NCBI GenBank assembly: GCA_900543445.1
Contig: UQRC01000001.1
Span: forward strand, 62,001 to 126,000
Length of the DNA: 64,000 nucleotides
Direction of reading: 5' to 3'
DNA from: an uncultured Lachnobacterium sp.
GTDB lineage: Bacteria; Bacillota; Clostridia; Lachnospirales; Lachnospiraceae
This document shows, piece by piece, positions 44,475 to 51,662 of the stretch. The first letter of the stretch is position 1, and each line of letters starts with the position of its first letter. The notes below the pieces were generated by a model. It did no database searches. It saw only the letters and a list, made by a program, of their open reading frames with translations, and was not told the DNA's origin. The position numbers and the translations under genes are program-made.

Positions 44475-45014
44475 GTGATAATTCTAATGATGGTGGATAC
44501 ACCCGAACAAAAACGAAAATTTGCAGAGTTATATGAAAGATATCGATATTTGATGTTCAAGATTGCAGTTGATATCCTGCATGAGCATCATCTGGCAGAG
44601 GATGCTTTACAGGAAGCGTTTGTGCGGGTAGCAAAGCATATGGAATGCATCGGGCAGCTAGAGGAAACTGCCACGAAACGTTATCTGATTACTATCACAA
44701 AGAATGCGGCGATTGATCTCTATCGCAAACAAAACAACTTGCGCAGTCGTGAAATTTATGTGGATGAATTGGCAGACAATCAGATGCCTCTGGATTATAT
44801 GGAACCAGAGGCAGACAGCGAGGTCCTTGATATTCTAAAGAATCTGCCGCCGAAGTATAGGGATGTGTTTTTGCTGAAATACTCGGCACATCAGAGCAAT
44901 CAGCAGATTGCAAAGGCGTGCGGAATCCGCGAGGGAACCGTGCGTCAAAGGCTGGCAAGAGGCAGGCAATTGATTGCGGAAGAATTAGAAAAGATTAAGA
45001 AGGGAGAAGTGTGA
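44475..45014 (+). CDS. ECF-type sigma-70 family RNA polymerase sigma factor
   Basis: An alternative sigma factor of 179 aa. Region 2 lies at about residues 15-85 (LYERYRYLMFKIAVDIL, AEDALQEAFVRV) and region 4 at about 115-170 (LPPKYRDVFLLKYS, IREGTVRQRLARGR). The start is a GTG at 44475, chosen because GTGAGGAA lies seven bases upstream; ATG codons at 44487 and 44490 are too far from it. The next gene, probably its membrane-bound regulator, overlaps the stop (TGATG). Its target promoters cannot be identified here. Confidence 0.9.
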   Translation: MIILMMVDTPEQKRKFAELYERYRYLMFKIAVDILHEHHLAEDALQEAFVRVAKHMECIGQLEETATKRYLITITKNAAIDLYRKQNNLRSREIYVDELADNQMPLDYMEPEADSEVLDILKNLPPKYRDVFLLKYSAHQSNQQIAKACGIREGTVRQRLARGRQLIAEELEKIKKGEV

Positions 45015-45691
45015 TGCAGGTGACGGATGAGTGGCTTTATGAAAAAATGCCGATTGTGGACGAGGCAATCATACAGAAACTGGAAAGGGAGACGGATTAT
45101 GAGTATGCGTTTTCCGATACGTTTGACCGACAGATGGCAAGGTTGTTACGACGGGAAAAATATATCAAGCAGATCCAATGTTTAAAGAATGTTTCCAGAC
45201 GTGTTGCAATGTTTGCGCTTGTTTTTGTCATCGCTTTTTTTAGCGTGACAATGAGTGTGGATGCATACAGAGTTCGTTTTTTCACTACAATTAAGACTGT
45301 GCTTGAAGATCGTACGGGGATTTATTCGTACCAATCGGTTGATGAGGTACAGAGTAAGGTGGATAAAATGGCAGTTCCCCAATATGTTCCGGCTGGATAT
45401 CAGTTAGAAGATACCAGGCAAAGCGATCGTGTTGTTTTATATGAATATCAGTCGGGTGAGAAGACATTGCTTTTTCAACAGAAAAGGGTTGTGGACAAAA
45501 CGGAGCTGTATGATGAAAGTTATGATCAAATGGAACGGATTTCGGTCAATGGTGTGGATGTGCAGATATATCGGTATGCGGATGGCACATTTTGGTCATA
45601 TGCGGAGTACAAAAACAGTGTCTATATTTTATCCGGTGATGCAATTGAGGCGGAGGATATTAAGAAAATCTATGAAAAATGGGCTTTTTGA
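45014..45691 (+). CDS. DUF4367 membrane protein, probable anti-sigma regulator
   Basis: A single-pass membrane protein of 225 aa. The N-terminal 55 residues are cytoplasmic and charged. One helix lies at about residues 60-80 (AMFALVFVIAFFSVTM), and the outer part has the DUF4367 pattern (VPAGYQLED, then a strand-rich region ending near the C-terminus). The start overlaps the sigma factor stop, with AGGGAG upstream, so both are made together. This is the usual arrangement of an ECF sigma factor with its inhibitor. The outside domain probably senses envelope state. Confidence 0.75.
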   Translation: MQVTDEWLYEKMPIVDEAIIQKLERETDYEYAFSDTFDRQMARLLRREKYIKQIQCLKNVSRRVAMFALVFVIAFFSVTMSVDAYRVRFFTTIKTVLEDRTGIYSYQSVDEVQSKVDKMAVPQYVPAGYQLEDTRQSDRVVLYEYQSGEKTLLFQQKRVVDKTELYDESYDQMERISVNGVDVQIYRYADGTFWSYAEYKNSVYILSGDAIEAEDIKKIYEKWAF

Positions 45692-45722
45692 CAGGCGGTG
45701 TTTCGAAAGGAAGGTGTGAAGA

Positions 45723-46223
45723 ATGAAAAAACAGATAGCAGCTATATTATGCATCAGTGGTCTGATACTAGGGGGATGTGGAAATGCGGCGTTGGCAGAG
45801 CAAGGGACGTCCATGGAACAGACGGAGAGTGCGCAGGCAGAAAGCACCAATATATGTGCGTATGTACGAGCAATTCAGGGAGATACGATCGTGGTCGATC
45901 CAGTGCAATATATTTCATCGGAGGATGGCGATAAGGTCTTGACTTACAAACATATTGATGATGACATGCCGGACGGATATTATCTCTACAATGAGGATGA
46001 GAAAACGAGCGAGTATACACTGACGGATCAGACGGAGTATTCGTTTCTGGATTGGGGACGCGAGTTCGGAGGAATTGATGAGGACATTCGCGTGGTGACG
46101 AAAGATAAAAGAATATTTCAGAAGTATATGCAGACGTATACCGATGGAAAGCCGGGGATGCCGTTTTTCTTCGAATTGGATGGAAATAAGGTGGTGCAGA
46201 TTCTTGAGAAGCCGATGGCGTGA
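45723..46223 (+). CDS. Small lipoprotein of unknown function
   Basis: A 166-aa exported lipoprotein with lipobox I-L-G-G-C, modified Cys at residue 19. A short Thr/Ser/Gln-rich linker follows, then a compact domain of about 120 residues with strands around TIVVDPVQYI and VVTKDKRIF. It is 31 bases downstream of the DUF4367 gene and preceded by a GAAAGGAAGG-type ribosome site, so it is in the sigma factor operon. I do not recognise the family. Confidence 0.75.
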   Translation: MKKQIAAILCISGLILGGCGNAALAEQGTSMEQTESAQAESTNICAYVRAIQGDTIVVDPVQYISSEDGDKVLTYKHIDDDMPDGYYLYNEDEKTSEYTLTDQTEYSFLDWGREFGGIDEDIRVVTKDKRIFQKYMQTYTDGKPGMPFFFELDGNKVVQILEKPMA

Positions 46224-46235
46224 TATAATATTACA

Positions 46236-46267
46236 AGAGCCTTGGAAGTGCCAGCTCCCAAGGCTCT
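46236..46267. terminator. Hairpin between lipoprotein gene and tiny peptide gene
   Basis: The 10-bp arms AGAGCCTTGG/CCAAGGCTCT sit between the convergent genes. T-tracts are weak on both sides. The loop holds the sequence AGTGCCAGCTC, which recurs in the hairpin near 46560. Confidence 0.55.
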
Positions 46268-46309
46268 AAAGTTCGATTACGGTAGAACTACACCGTTAGG
46301 TTAGTGCTG

Positions 46310-46396
46310 TCATTCGTCTCTGCCTAACCATTTGCATATGTAGTAGCCAGCTACAGATGCCAATACAGAGATAAGAAAAGTGATTATGTACTCCAA
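46310..46396 (-). CDS. 28-residue hydrophobic peptide, candidate type I toxin-like
   Basis: The minus strand encodes a 28-aa peptide with a TTG start eight bases after a perfect AGGAGG. Almost all of it is one membrane helix (IITFLISVLASVAGYYI), ending in C-K-W-L-G-R-D-E. I recall many unnamed peptides ending in YYICKWL-like motifs in clostridial genomes. Size, single helix and charged tail resemble type I toxins of the Fst/Ldr kind. A TATAAT on the minus strand (46442-46437) could be its promoter. No antisense RNA is proven. Toxicity is a guess; the ORF and ribosome site are solid. Confidence 0.6.
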   Translation of the reverse strand: MEYIITFLISVLASVAGYYICKWLGRDE

Positions 46397-46515
46397 GTAA
46401 GTCACCTCCTTCCTGCTGGAAAGGGTCGACAGCAAAATTATAATAACACGAATATATGTTCGATACAAGATTTGAACTTGATTTTTCTATAAGATGATAG
46501 TAATATATATTTAGC

Positions 46516-46547
46516 TAAGAAAAGTGATTATGATTCCAAGTGAGTCA
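46516..46547 (-). pseudogene. Decayed copy of the tiny peptide gene 5' end
   Basis: TAAGAAAAGTGATTATG matches 46372-46388 exactly and is followed by a CCAAGTGAGTCA segment close to 46393-46404. On the minus strand it reads TTG GAA TCA TAA: a one-base deletion brings a stop at codon 4, and the ribosome site is gone. Confidence 0.55.
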
Positions 46548-46551
46548 GAAA

Positions 46552-46581
46552 GAGTCTAGAGTGCCAGCTCTAGGCTTTTTT
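46552..46581 (+). terminator. Intrinsic terminator with shared loop sequence
   Basis: A CTAGAG/CTCTAG stem, extended by G-T and G-C pairs, with loop TGCCAG and six T residues on the plus strand. The core AGTGCCAGCTC is the same as in the 46236 hairpin. Confidence 0.75.
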
Positions 46582-46604
46582 ATTGATTGTATACAAATAA
46601 AAAC

Positions 46605-46633
46605 TTGTCACAGATTGTGCTATATGATTAAAT
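46605..46633 (+). promoter_or_regulatory. Promoter of the hydrogenase maturation operon leader
   Basis: TTGTCA (46605-46610), a 17-base spacer and TTAAAT (46628-46633), with an extended TG. The form is nearly the same as the promoter of the ZTP riboswitch. The leader to the first gene would be about 235 bases. Confidence 0.5.
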
Positions 46634-46737
46634 AATAATATAGTAGTTCGCTTTTCACTTCGTGAAATTCATGATCTGAAAACCGGATGACAAAAAAGAT
46701 GACTCTGACACCAAAACGATTGGTTGAGGTGAAAGGT

Positions 46738-46869
46738 ATGGCACGATATATGGACGATGAAGGATATGACCTGACAGAAGGAGTCTGTGGGGTTAAGATA
46801 TTCTTTGTCAAACTGTGGATTTTAGGCTGTACCTTTATGGGTACAGCTTTTTTTATCGATATTGTGTAG
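46738..46869 (+). CDS. Leader ORF running through a terminator (uncertain)
   Basis: A 43-codon frame starts at an ATG with GAGG nine bases upstream and ends at a TAG that overlaps the ribosome site of the next gene. An upstream in-frame ATG exists at 46687 but has no clear ribosome site. The product would have a hydrophilic, acidic start (YMDDEGYDLTEG) and a hydrophobic end. The last third passes across the terminator hairpin, so translation could affect termination. I do not recognise the peptide, and it may be chance. Confidence 0.35.
   Translation: MARYMDDEGYDLTEGVCGVKIFFVKLWILGCTFMGTAFFIDIV
46826..46854 (+). terminator. Terminator in the leader of the hyd operon (attenuator)
   Basis: A perfect 8-bp stem GCTGTACC/GGTACAGC, 6-base loop and seven T residues, only 24 bases before the first gene of the operon. 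Its position inside the leader suggests premature termination. Confidence 0.8.
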
Positions 46870-46877
46870 GGGAAAAT

Positions 46878-47135
46878 ATGGAGACAAGAATCGCTTTAAT
46901 TGGAATTATTGTGGAGAATGAGGAGTCTGCGGAGCCACTCAATCATCTGTTGCATGAGTACAGGGATTGTGTGGTCGGTCGTATGGGTATTCCATACCGC
47001 TCGCAGGGAGTGAATATCATCAGTGTGGCGGTGGATGCGCCGCAGGATAAGATCAATGCTTTATCTGGAAAAATAGGAAGATTGGATGGCGTGAGCGCCA
47101 AAACGGTATATTCAAATGTTACATCAAATCATTGA
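46878..47135 (+). CDS. TM1266-family putative regulator of the iron-only hydrogenase system
   Basis: An 85-aa ACT/NikR-C-like small domain starting M-E-T-R-I-A-L-I-G-I-I-V-E-N. The family is found beside HydE, HydF and HydG and is annotated as a putative hydrogenase regulator; its ligand is unknown. I chose the ATG at 46878 with TAGGGGA upstream; an earlier frame start at 46815 lies before the terminator stem. Its end overlaps hydE by 20 bases. Confidence 0.85.
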   Translation: METRIALIGIIVENEESAEPLNHLLHEYRDCVVGRMGIPYRSQGVNIISVAVDAPQDKINALSGKIGRLDGVSAKTVYSNVTSNH

Positions 47136-48156
47136 TAAGATCAGAGAGCAACAGAATATCAGCCGCGAGGAACTGGAACTTTTGCTGACAACGGAGGATA
47201 AGGATGGCCTTGAGTATCTGCGAGTGTCCGCACGCGAGGTTGCGGACGCGATGTACGGCAAGCAGGTGTTTATCCGTGGGTTGATCGAATTCACAAATTA
47301 TTGTAAGAATGACTGCCTGTACTGCGGAATCCGAAGGAGCAATGCGAAGGCGGATCGCTATCGGCTGACGAAGAAAGAAATTTTATCATGCTGCGATAAT
47401 GGTCATGAGCTGGGCTTTCGGACGTTTGTGCTACAGGGCGGCGAGGACGGTTACTTTACTGATGATCGCATCTGTGATCTGGTTTCTTCCATCAAAAAGC
47501 GTTATCCGGATTGTGCCGTAACGCTTTCCATCGGGGAGAAGGAGCGGGCGAGTTATCAGGCATTTTTCGATGCCGGTGCGGATCGTTATCTGCTGCGGCA
47601 CGAGACGGCGGATGAGGCGCACTACCGCAGTCTGCATCCCGCGGAGATGTCACTTGCACACAGAAAGCAGTGTCTGTGGGATCTGAAGGAGATTGGTTAT
47701 CAGGTTGGCTGCGGATTCATGGTCGGTTCGCCGAATCAGACGGTGGATACGCTATATGAGGATCTGCAGTTTATCAAGGAACTGGGACCGCACATGGTTG
47801 GAATCGGACCTTTTATTCCGCAGAAAGATACGCCTTTTGGCGAAAAGCAGGCGGGAGCGCTGGATCAGACACTCAGGCTTTTATCCATTATAAGACTGAT
47901 TCATCCGCATGTGCTTCTTCCGTCGACCACGGCTTTGGGGACGATCCATCCGCTCGGCAGGGAGAAAGGCATTCAGGCGGGAGCGAATGTTGTGATGCCG
48001 AATCTGTCGCCGGTTGCGGTACGCGGGAAGTACCAGCTTTATGACAATAAGATCTGCACCGGGGATGAGGCGGCGGAGTGCAGACACTGTATGTCCAGAC
48101 GAATGGAGAGCGTCGGTTATCAGGTTGTGGTGTCACGCGGCGACTTTGTTTCATGA
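47116..48156 (+). CDS. hydE: [FeFe] hydrogenase H-cluster maturase HydE
   Basis: A radical SAM enzyme that helps build the dithiolate-bridged di-iron part of the H-cluster. The CxxxCxxC cluster motif is at residues 63, 67 and 70 (NYCKNDCLYC). Further HydE blocks are FVLQGGEDG, SIGEKERASY, GCGFMVGSPNQT and PSTTALGT. 346 aa, the normal length. The start lies inside the upstream gene and lacks a good ribosome site, so translation probably depends on coupling. It is followed 31 bases later by hydG. Confidence 0.95.
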   Translation: MLHQIIDKIREQQNISREELELLLTTEDKDGLEYLRVSAREVADAMYGKQVFIRGLIEFTNYCKNDCLYCGIRRSNAKADRYRLTKKEILSCCDNGHELGFRTFVLQGGEDGYFTDDRICDLVSSIKKRYPDCAVTLSIGEKERASYQAFFDAGADRYLLRHETADEAHYRSLHPAEMSLAHRKQCLWDLKEIGYQVGCGFMVGSPNQTVDTLYEDLQFIKELGPHMVGIGPFIPQKDTPFGEKQAGALDQTLRLLSIIRLIHPHVLLPSTTALGTIHPLGREKGIQAGANVVMPNLSPVAVRGKYQLYDNKICTGDEAAECRHCMSRRMESVGYQVVVSRGDFVS

Positions 48157-48187
48157 AAATAGAGAGTAAATATACTAGGAGGAGATT

Positions 48188-49615
48188 ATGTACGACGTAA
48201 AATCACTGAAAGCAGAGGAGTTTATCTCTGACGAGGAAATCAAGGAAACACTGGCATATGCAGATGCCAACAAGGACAACATGGAAGTGGTGGATGCCAT
48301 CATTGCAAAGGCAAAGGAGCGCAAGGGACTGACGCACCGCGAGGCTTCCGTTCTGCTTGCCTGCGAGAATGAGGAGAAGATCAATGAGGTCTATGAGCTG
48401 GCGCAGCAGATCAAGAAAGATTATTACGGAAACCGCATTGTGCTTTTTGCACCACTGTATCTGTCCAATTATTGTGTCAACGGATGTGTATACTGTCCAT
48501 ATCACATGAAAAACAAGCATATCGCAAGAAAGAAGCTGACACAGGAAGAAATCGTGAAAGAAGTTACCGCTTTGCAGGATATGGGACATAAGCGTCTGGC
48601 AATCGAGGCTGGCGAGGATCCGGTCAACAACCCGATCGAGTACATCTTAGAGTGCATCAATACGATCTACAGCATCAAGCACAAGAACGGTGCAATCCGC
48701 CGCGTCAATGTCAACATCGCGGCAACGACCGTTGAGAATTACCGCAAGTTGAAGGATGCAGGAATCGGAACCTACATTCTGTTCCAGGAGACCTATAATA
48801 GGAAAGGATACGAGGAACTGCATCCAACCGGACCAAAGCATGATTACGCATATCACACCGAGGCGATGGATCGTGCGATGGAGGGCGGCATCGATGATGT
48901 CGGACTTGGTGTATTGTTCGGACTTGAGGGATATCGTTATGAGTTCGCAGGACTGCTCATGCATGCGGAGCATCTTGAGGCAGTACATGGTGTCGGACCA
49001 CATACGATCAGTGTGCCTCGTGTGAAGAAAGCAGATGACATCGATCCGAGCGCTTTTGATAATGGAATCAGCGATGATACATTTGCCAAGATCTGTGCAC
49101 TTATCCGTATCTCCGTTCCTTATACCGGAATGATCATCTCAACCCGCGAGAGTCAGGCTGTCCGAGAGAAGGTTTTGCCGCTTGGCGTATCGCAGATCAG
49201 TGGAGCGTCCAAGACCAGTGTCGGAGGATATGCGGATCCAGAGGCTGAGAAGGAGGCTGAGGCTACTTCTGAGCAGTTCGATGTCAGCGATCAGAGAACA
49301 CTCGATGAGGTTGTCAACTGGTTGATGAAGATGGGCTATATTCCGTCATTCTGTACCGCATGCTACCGCGAGGGAAGAACCGGAGACCGTTTTATGGCGC
49401 TTTGCAAGAGCATGCAGATTTTGAATTGCTGCCATCCAAACGCTTTGATGACATTGAAGGAATATCTTGAGGATTACGCGAGCGAGGAGACGAAGAAAAT
49501 CGGTATGGAACTGATCGACCGCGAGATCGAGAAGATTACGAATCCGAAGGTAAAGCAGACAACATATGAGCATATTCACGATATTTCGGAAGGAAAGAGA
49601 GATTTCCGTTTCTAA
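48188..49615 (+). CDS. hydG: [FeFe] hydrogenase H-cluster maturase HydG
   Basis: This enzyme cleaves tyrosine to make the CO and cyanide ligands of the H-cluster. The N-terminal radical SAM motif is NYCVNGCVYC near residues 93-102. The C-terminal Cys cluster that binds the second iron-sulfur site reads CTACYREG and later NCCHP. 475 aa matches the family. AGGAGG lies just upstream. It is the largest gene of the maturation operon. Confidence 0.96.
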   Translation: MYDVKSLKAEEFISDEEIKETLAYADANKDNMEVVDAIIAKAKERKGLTHREASVLLACENEEKINEVYELAQQIKKDYYGNRIVLFAPLYLSNYCVNGCVYCPYHMKNKHIARKKLTQEEIVKEVTALQDMGHKRLAIEAGEDPVNNPIEYILECINTIYSIKHKNGAIRRVNVNIAATTVENYRKLKDAGIGTYILFQETYNRKGYEELHPTGPKHDYAYHTEAMDRAMEGGIDDVGLGVLFGLEGYRYEFAGLLMHAEHLEAVHGVGPHTISVPRVKKADDIDPSAFDNGISDDTFAKICALIRISVPYTGMIISTRESQAVREKVLPLGVSQISGASKTSVGGYADPEAEKEAEATSEQFDVSDQRTLDEVVNWLMKMGYIPSFCTACYREGRTGDRFMALCKSMQILNCCHPNALMTLKEYLEDYASEETKKIGMELIDREIEKITNPKVKQTTYEHIHDISEGKRDFRF

Positions 49616-49666
49616 GTTATGAAAGAATGGCTGATACAAGTGAGCGTGGATTAGATGAACGCAAAG

Positions 49667-49690
49667 GAGCAGCAGGGGGACTTGCTGCTC
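49667..49690 (+). other. Hairpin between hydG and hydF
   Basis: GAGCAGCA/TGCTGCTC, 8 bp, with an 8-base loop and no T run. It may affect relative expression of hydF or mRNA stability. Confidence 0.4.
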
Positions 49691-49713
49691 TATGTGCATA
49701 GAGGAGAAAAAGC

Positions 49714-50991
49714 ATGGGAACAACTTTGAATGATACACCGTCGGCGAACCGGCTGCACATCGGTGTATTTGGAAAAACGAATAGTGGAAAATCATCGTTG
49801 ATCAACGCATTCACCGGGCAGGAAGTGTCGATTGCTTCGGATGTCGCAGGAACAACGACGGATCCGGTGTATAAAGCGATGGAGATCCATCCACTCGGAG
49901 CGTGCACAATTATTGATACGGCTGGCTTTGATGATGAGAGCGAGCTTGGTGCAAAGCGTGTGGAGAAGACGAGACTTGCTGCGGAGAAGACGGATATTGC
50001 GGTTATGGTGTTTTCTGCGGAAGTGGATTCGTCTGTTTCTGATATGACAGCAAACCGCGAAGAGAATAAATCGGAATTAAACAATATGGAATTGTTAAAA
50101 AAATACTTCGCGCAGGAACTGAAATGGTATCAGTTTTTTAAAGAGAAAAATACCCCGGTGCTTCTGATCATCAACAAGGCGGATATTGGCGATGCAAAGG
50201 TGTTGCAGGAATTCCTTACAACAGAGACAAACGAACAGCCGCTCATTGTAAGTTCGGTAAAGCGTGAAGGCATCGATCAGATTAAGGAAGCCTTAGCGCG
50301 AAAGGTGCCGGAGAATTTCGGGGAGCGCCTGATCACAGGAAATCTGGTCGGAGAGGATGATCTTGTCATGCTTGTTATGCCGCAGGACATCCAGGCACCG
50401 AAAGGAAGACTGATCCTGCCACAGGTGCAGACAACAAGAGAGCTCCTTGATAAGAAATGTGTGATCATGAGTGTTACTACAGATAAGTTTGTGGCGGCAT
50501 TAAAGCAGTTGGTACAGCCACCGAAACTGATCATCACGGATTCCCAGGTGTTTTCCTATGTGTATGAGAATAAGCCGAAAGAAAGTATGCTGACTTCCTT
50601 TTCCGTACTTTTTGCAGCATATAAAGGAGATCTTCCTTATTATGTAGAAGGTGCAAAAACGATTGATGCATTGACAGAGCAATCGCATGTTTTGATTGCG
50701 GAATGCTGCACGCATGCACCTCTTCAGGAGGATATCGGGCGTGTGAAGATTCCGCGCATGTTAAAGAAACGTTTTGGAGAGGGGATTACCGTGGATCATG
50801 TGAGTGGAACGGATTTTCCGGAAGATTTAAGAGGATATGATCTGATCATTCAGTGTGGAGCGTGTATGTTCAACCGGAAATATGTGTTGTCACGCATTGA
50901 CCGCGCGAAGGAACAGCGGATTCCGATGACAAATTACGGAGTGACGATCGCGCATCTGACCGGAATTCTGCCACATGTTGTGATGCCGTAG
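49714..50991 (+). CDS. hydF: [FeFe] hydrogenase H-cluster maturation GTPase HydF
   Basis: This is the scaffold GTPase that carries the di-iron precursor to the hydrogenase. The P-loop GKTNSGKSS is at residues 20-28, switch region AGTTTDPV at about 46-53, and NKAD near 150. The C-terminal cluster motif is C-T-H (near 332) and, some 50 residues later, Q-C-G-A-C. Many HydF proteins have His before the second CxxC; here it is Gln. 425 aa. GAGGAG upstream. The hydrogenase structural gene is not in the window. Confidence 0.95.
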   Translation: MGTTLNDTPSANRLHIGVFGKTNSGKSSLINAFTGQEVSIASDVAGTTTDPVYKAMEIHPLGACTIIDTAGFDDESELGAKRVEKTRLAAEKTDIAVMVFSAEVDSSVSDMTANREENKSELNNMELLKKYFAQELKWYQFFKEKNTPVLLIINKADIGDAKVLQEFLTTETNEQPLIVSSVKREGIDQIKEALARKVPENFGERLITGNLVGEDDLVMLVMPQDIQAPKGRLILPQVQTTRELLDKKCVIMSVTTDKFVAALKQLVQPPKLIITDSQVFSYVYENKPKESMLTSFSVLFAAYKGDLPYYVEGAKTIDALTEQSHVLIAECCTHAPLQEDIGRVKIPRMLKKRFGEGITVDHVSGTDFPEDLRGYDLIIQCGACMFNRKYVLSRIDRAKEQRIPMTNYGVTIAHLTGILPHVVMP

Positions 50992-50997
50992 ATGAAA

Positions 50998-51023
50998 TAA
51001 GCGAGTGCCTATGCACTCGCTTA
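50998..51023. terminator. Bidirectional terminator between hydF and the RelB-like gene
   Basis: Perfect 11-bp arms TAAGCGAGTGC/GCACTCGCTTA with a 4-base loop, between convergent genes. Confidence 0.75.
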
Positions 51024-51032
51024 AAAATGAGA

Positions 51033-51257
51033 TTATAATCCAAGTTTTTTTATAAGATCATCTTGTGAATAAGATGGTTGATATTCCGGATCACCTGATT
51101 GATAGGCATGAAAAGCAGAAATTTCATCAGGTTCTGGAGAAACCTCTTCTGCATTATAGAGCTTGTATACATCTTGAATCATATTCCAGACTTTTTCGGC
51201 TTCCTGATCACTCATAATAGTTACTGCGCCCATGATTCTTTCTTTTATATTTGACAT
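51033..51257 (-). CDS. RelB-like antitoxin
   Basis: A 74-aa acidic protein. The N-terminal S-N-I-K-E-R-I-x-G-A-V-T-I-M-S and the helix D-Q-E-A-E-K-V-W resemble Firmicute RelB-type antitoxins, followed by a flexible acidic tail ending K-K-L-G-L. It starts seven bases after the end of the toxin frame, with AAGGAG inside the toxin end, so it is the second gene, the reverse of the common order. The toxin copy is frameshifted, so this may now be an orphan antitoxin. Confidence 0.6.
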   Translation of the reverse strand: MSNIKERIMGAVTIMSDQEAEKVWNMIQDVYKLYNAEEVSPEPDEISAFHAYQSGDPEYQPSYSQDDLIKKLGL

Positions 51258-51263
51258 CTATAA

Positions 51264-51505
51264 TCACACTCCTTTATATATCTGTCCACGATTACCAATA
51301 TCAATAATATCTATAATAACACCATTGATATCAAACAATACACGAAAATTGCCGATACGCAACCGATATCCATTCTGCCCTTGTAATTTCTTTATATCAC
51401 CATCCTGCGGAAGCTTTGCAATTGCGGATAGAATCCGTAATTGAGTCGATCGATTTTGTTTTTCTAAAAATTTTTTGCTTTCTTACAGTATATAATTTGG
51501 AACAT
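51264..51505 (-). pseudogene. RelE/ParE-like toxin with a one-base frameshift
   Basis: Starting at 51505 with GGAGG seven bases upstream, the frame reads M-F-Q-I-I-Y-C-K-K-A-K-N-F and then stops. Adding one A in the A-run at about 51471-51476 restores an 80-aa RelE-like protein with LEKQNRSTQLRILSAIAKLP, GDIKKLQGQNGYRLRIGNFR and VLFDINGVIIDIDIGNRGQIY. The span is 242 bases, one short of a whole number of codons, which fits a single deletion. It could be a true mutation, a phase-variable run, or a sequencing error. Confidence 0.75.
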
Positions 51506-51597
51506 AGAGTTTCCTCCGCAGTTAGAAGTGTTGACTAAATACTAGCATATTACATTTTGAAAGTAAATAAATGATTGTACAAATTTATGTTAAAACG

Positions 51598-51626
51598 TTG
51601 CCTGTAAATTTTAATGGTGCTAGAAT
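51598..51626 (+). promoter_or_regulatory. Promoter of the second MATE gene
   Basis: TTGCCT (51598-51603), a 17-base spacer and TAGAAT (51621-51626), with an extended TGC. Confidence 0.55.
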
Positions 51627-51662
51627 GTTGTGGGCAAAATGTTTGAAAAGGAATGACAGAAG

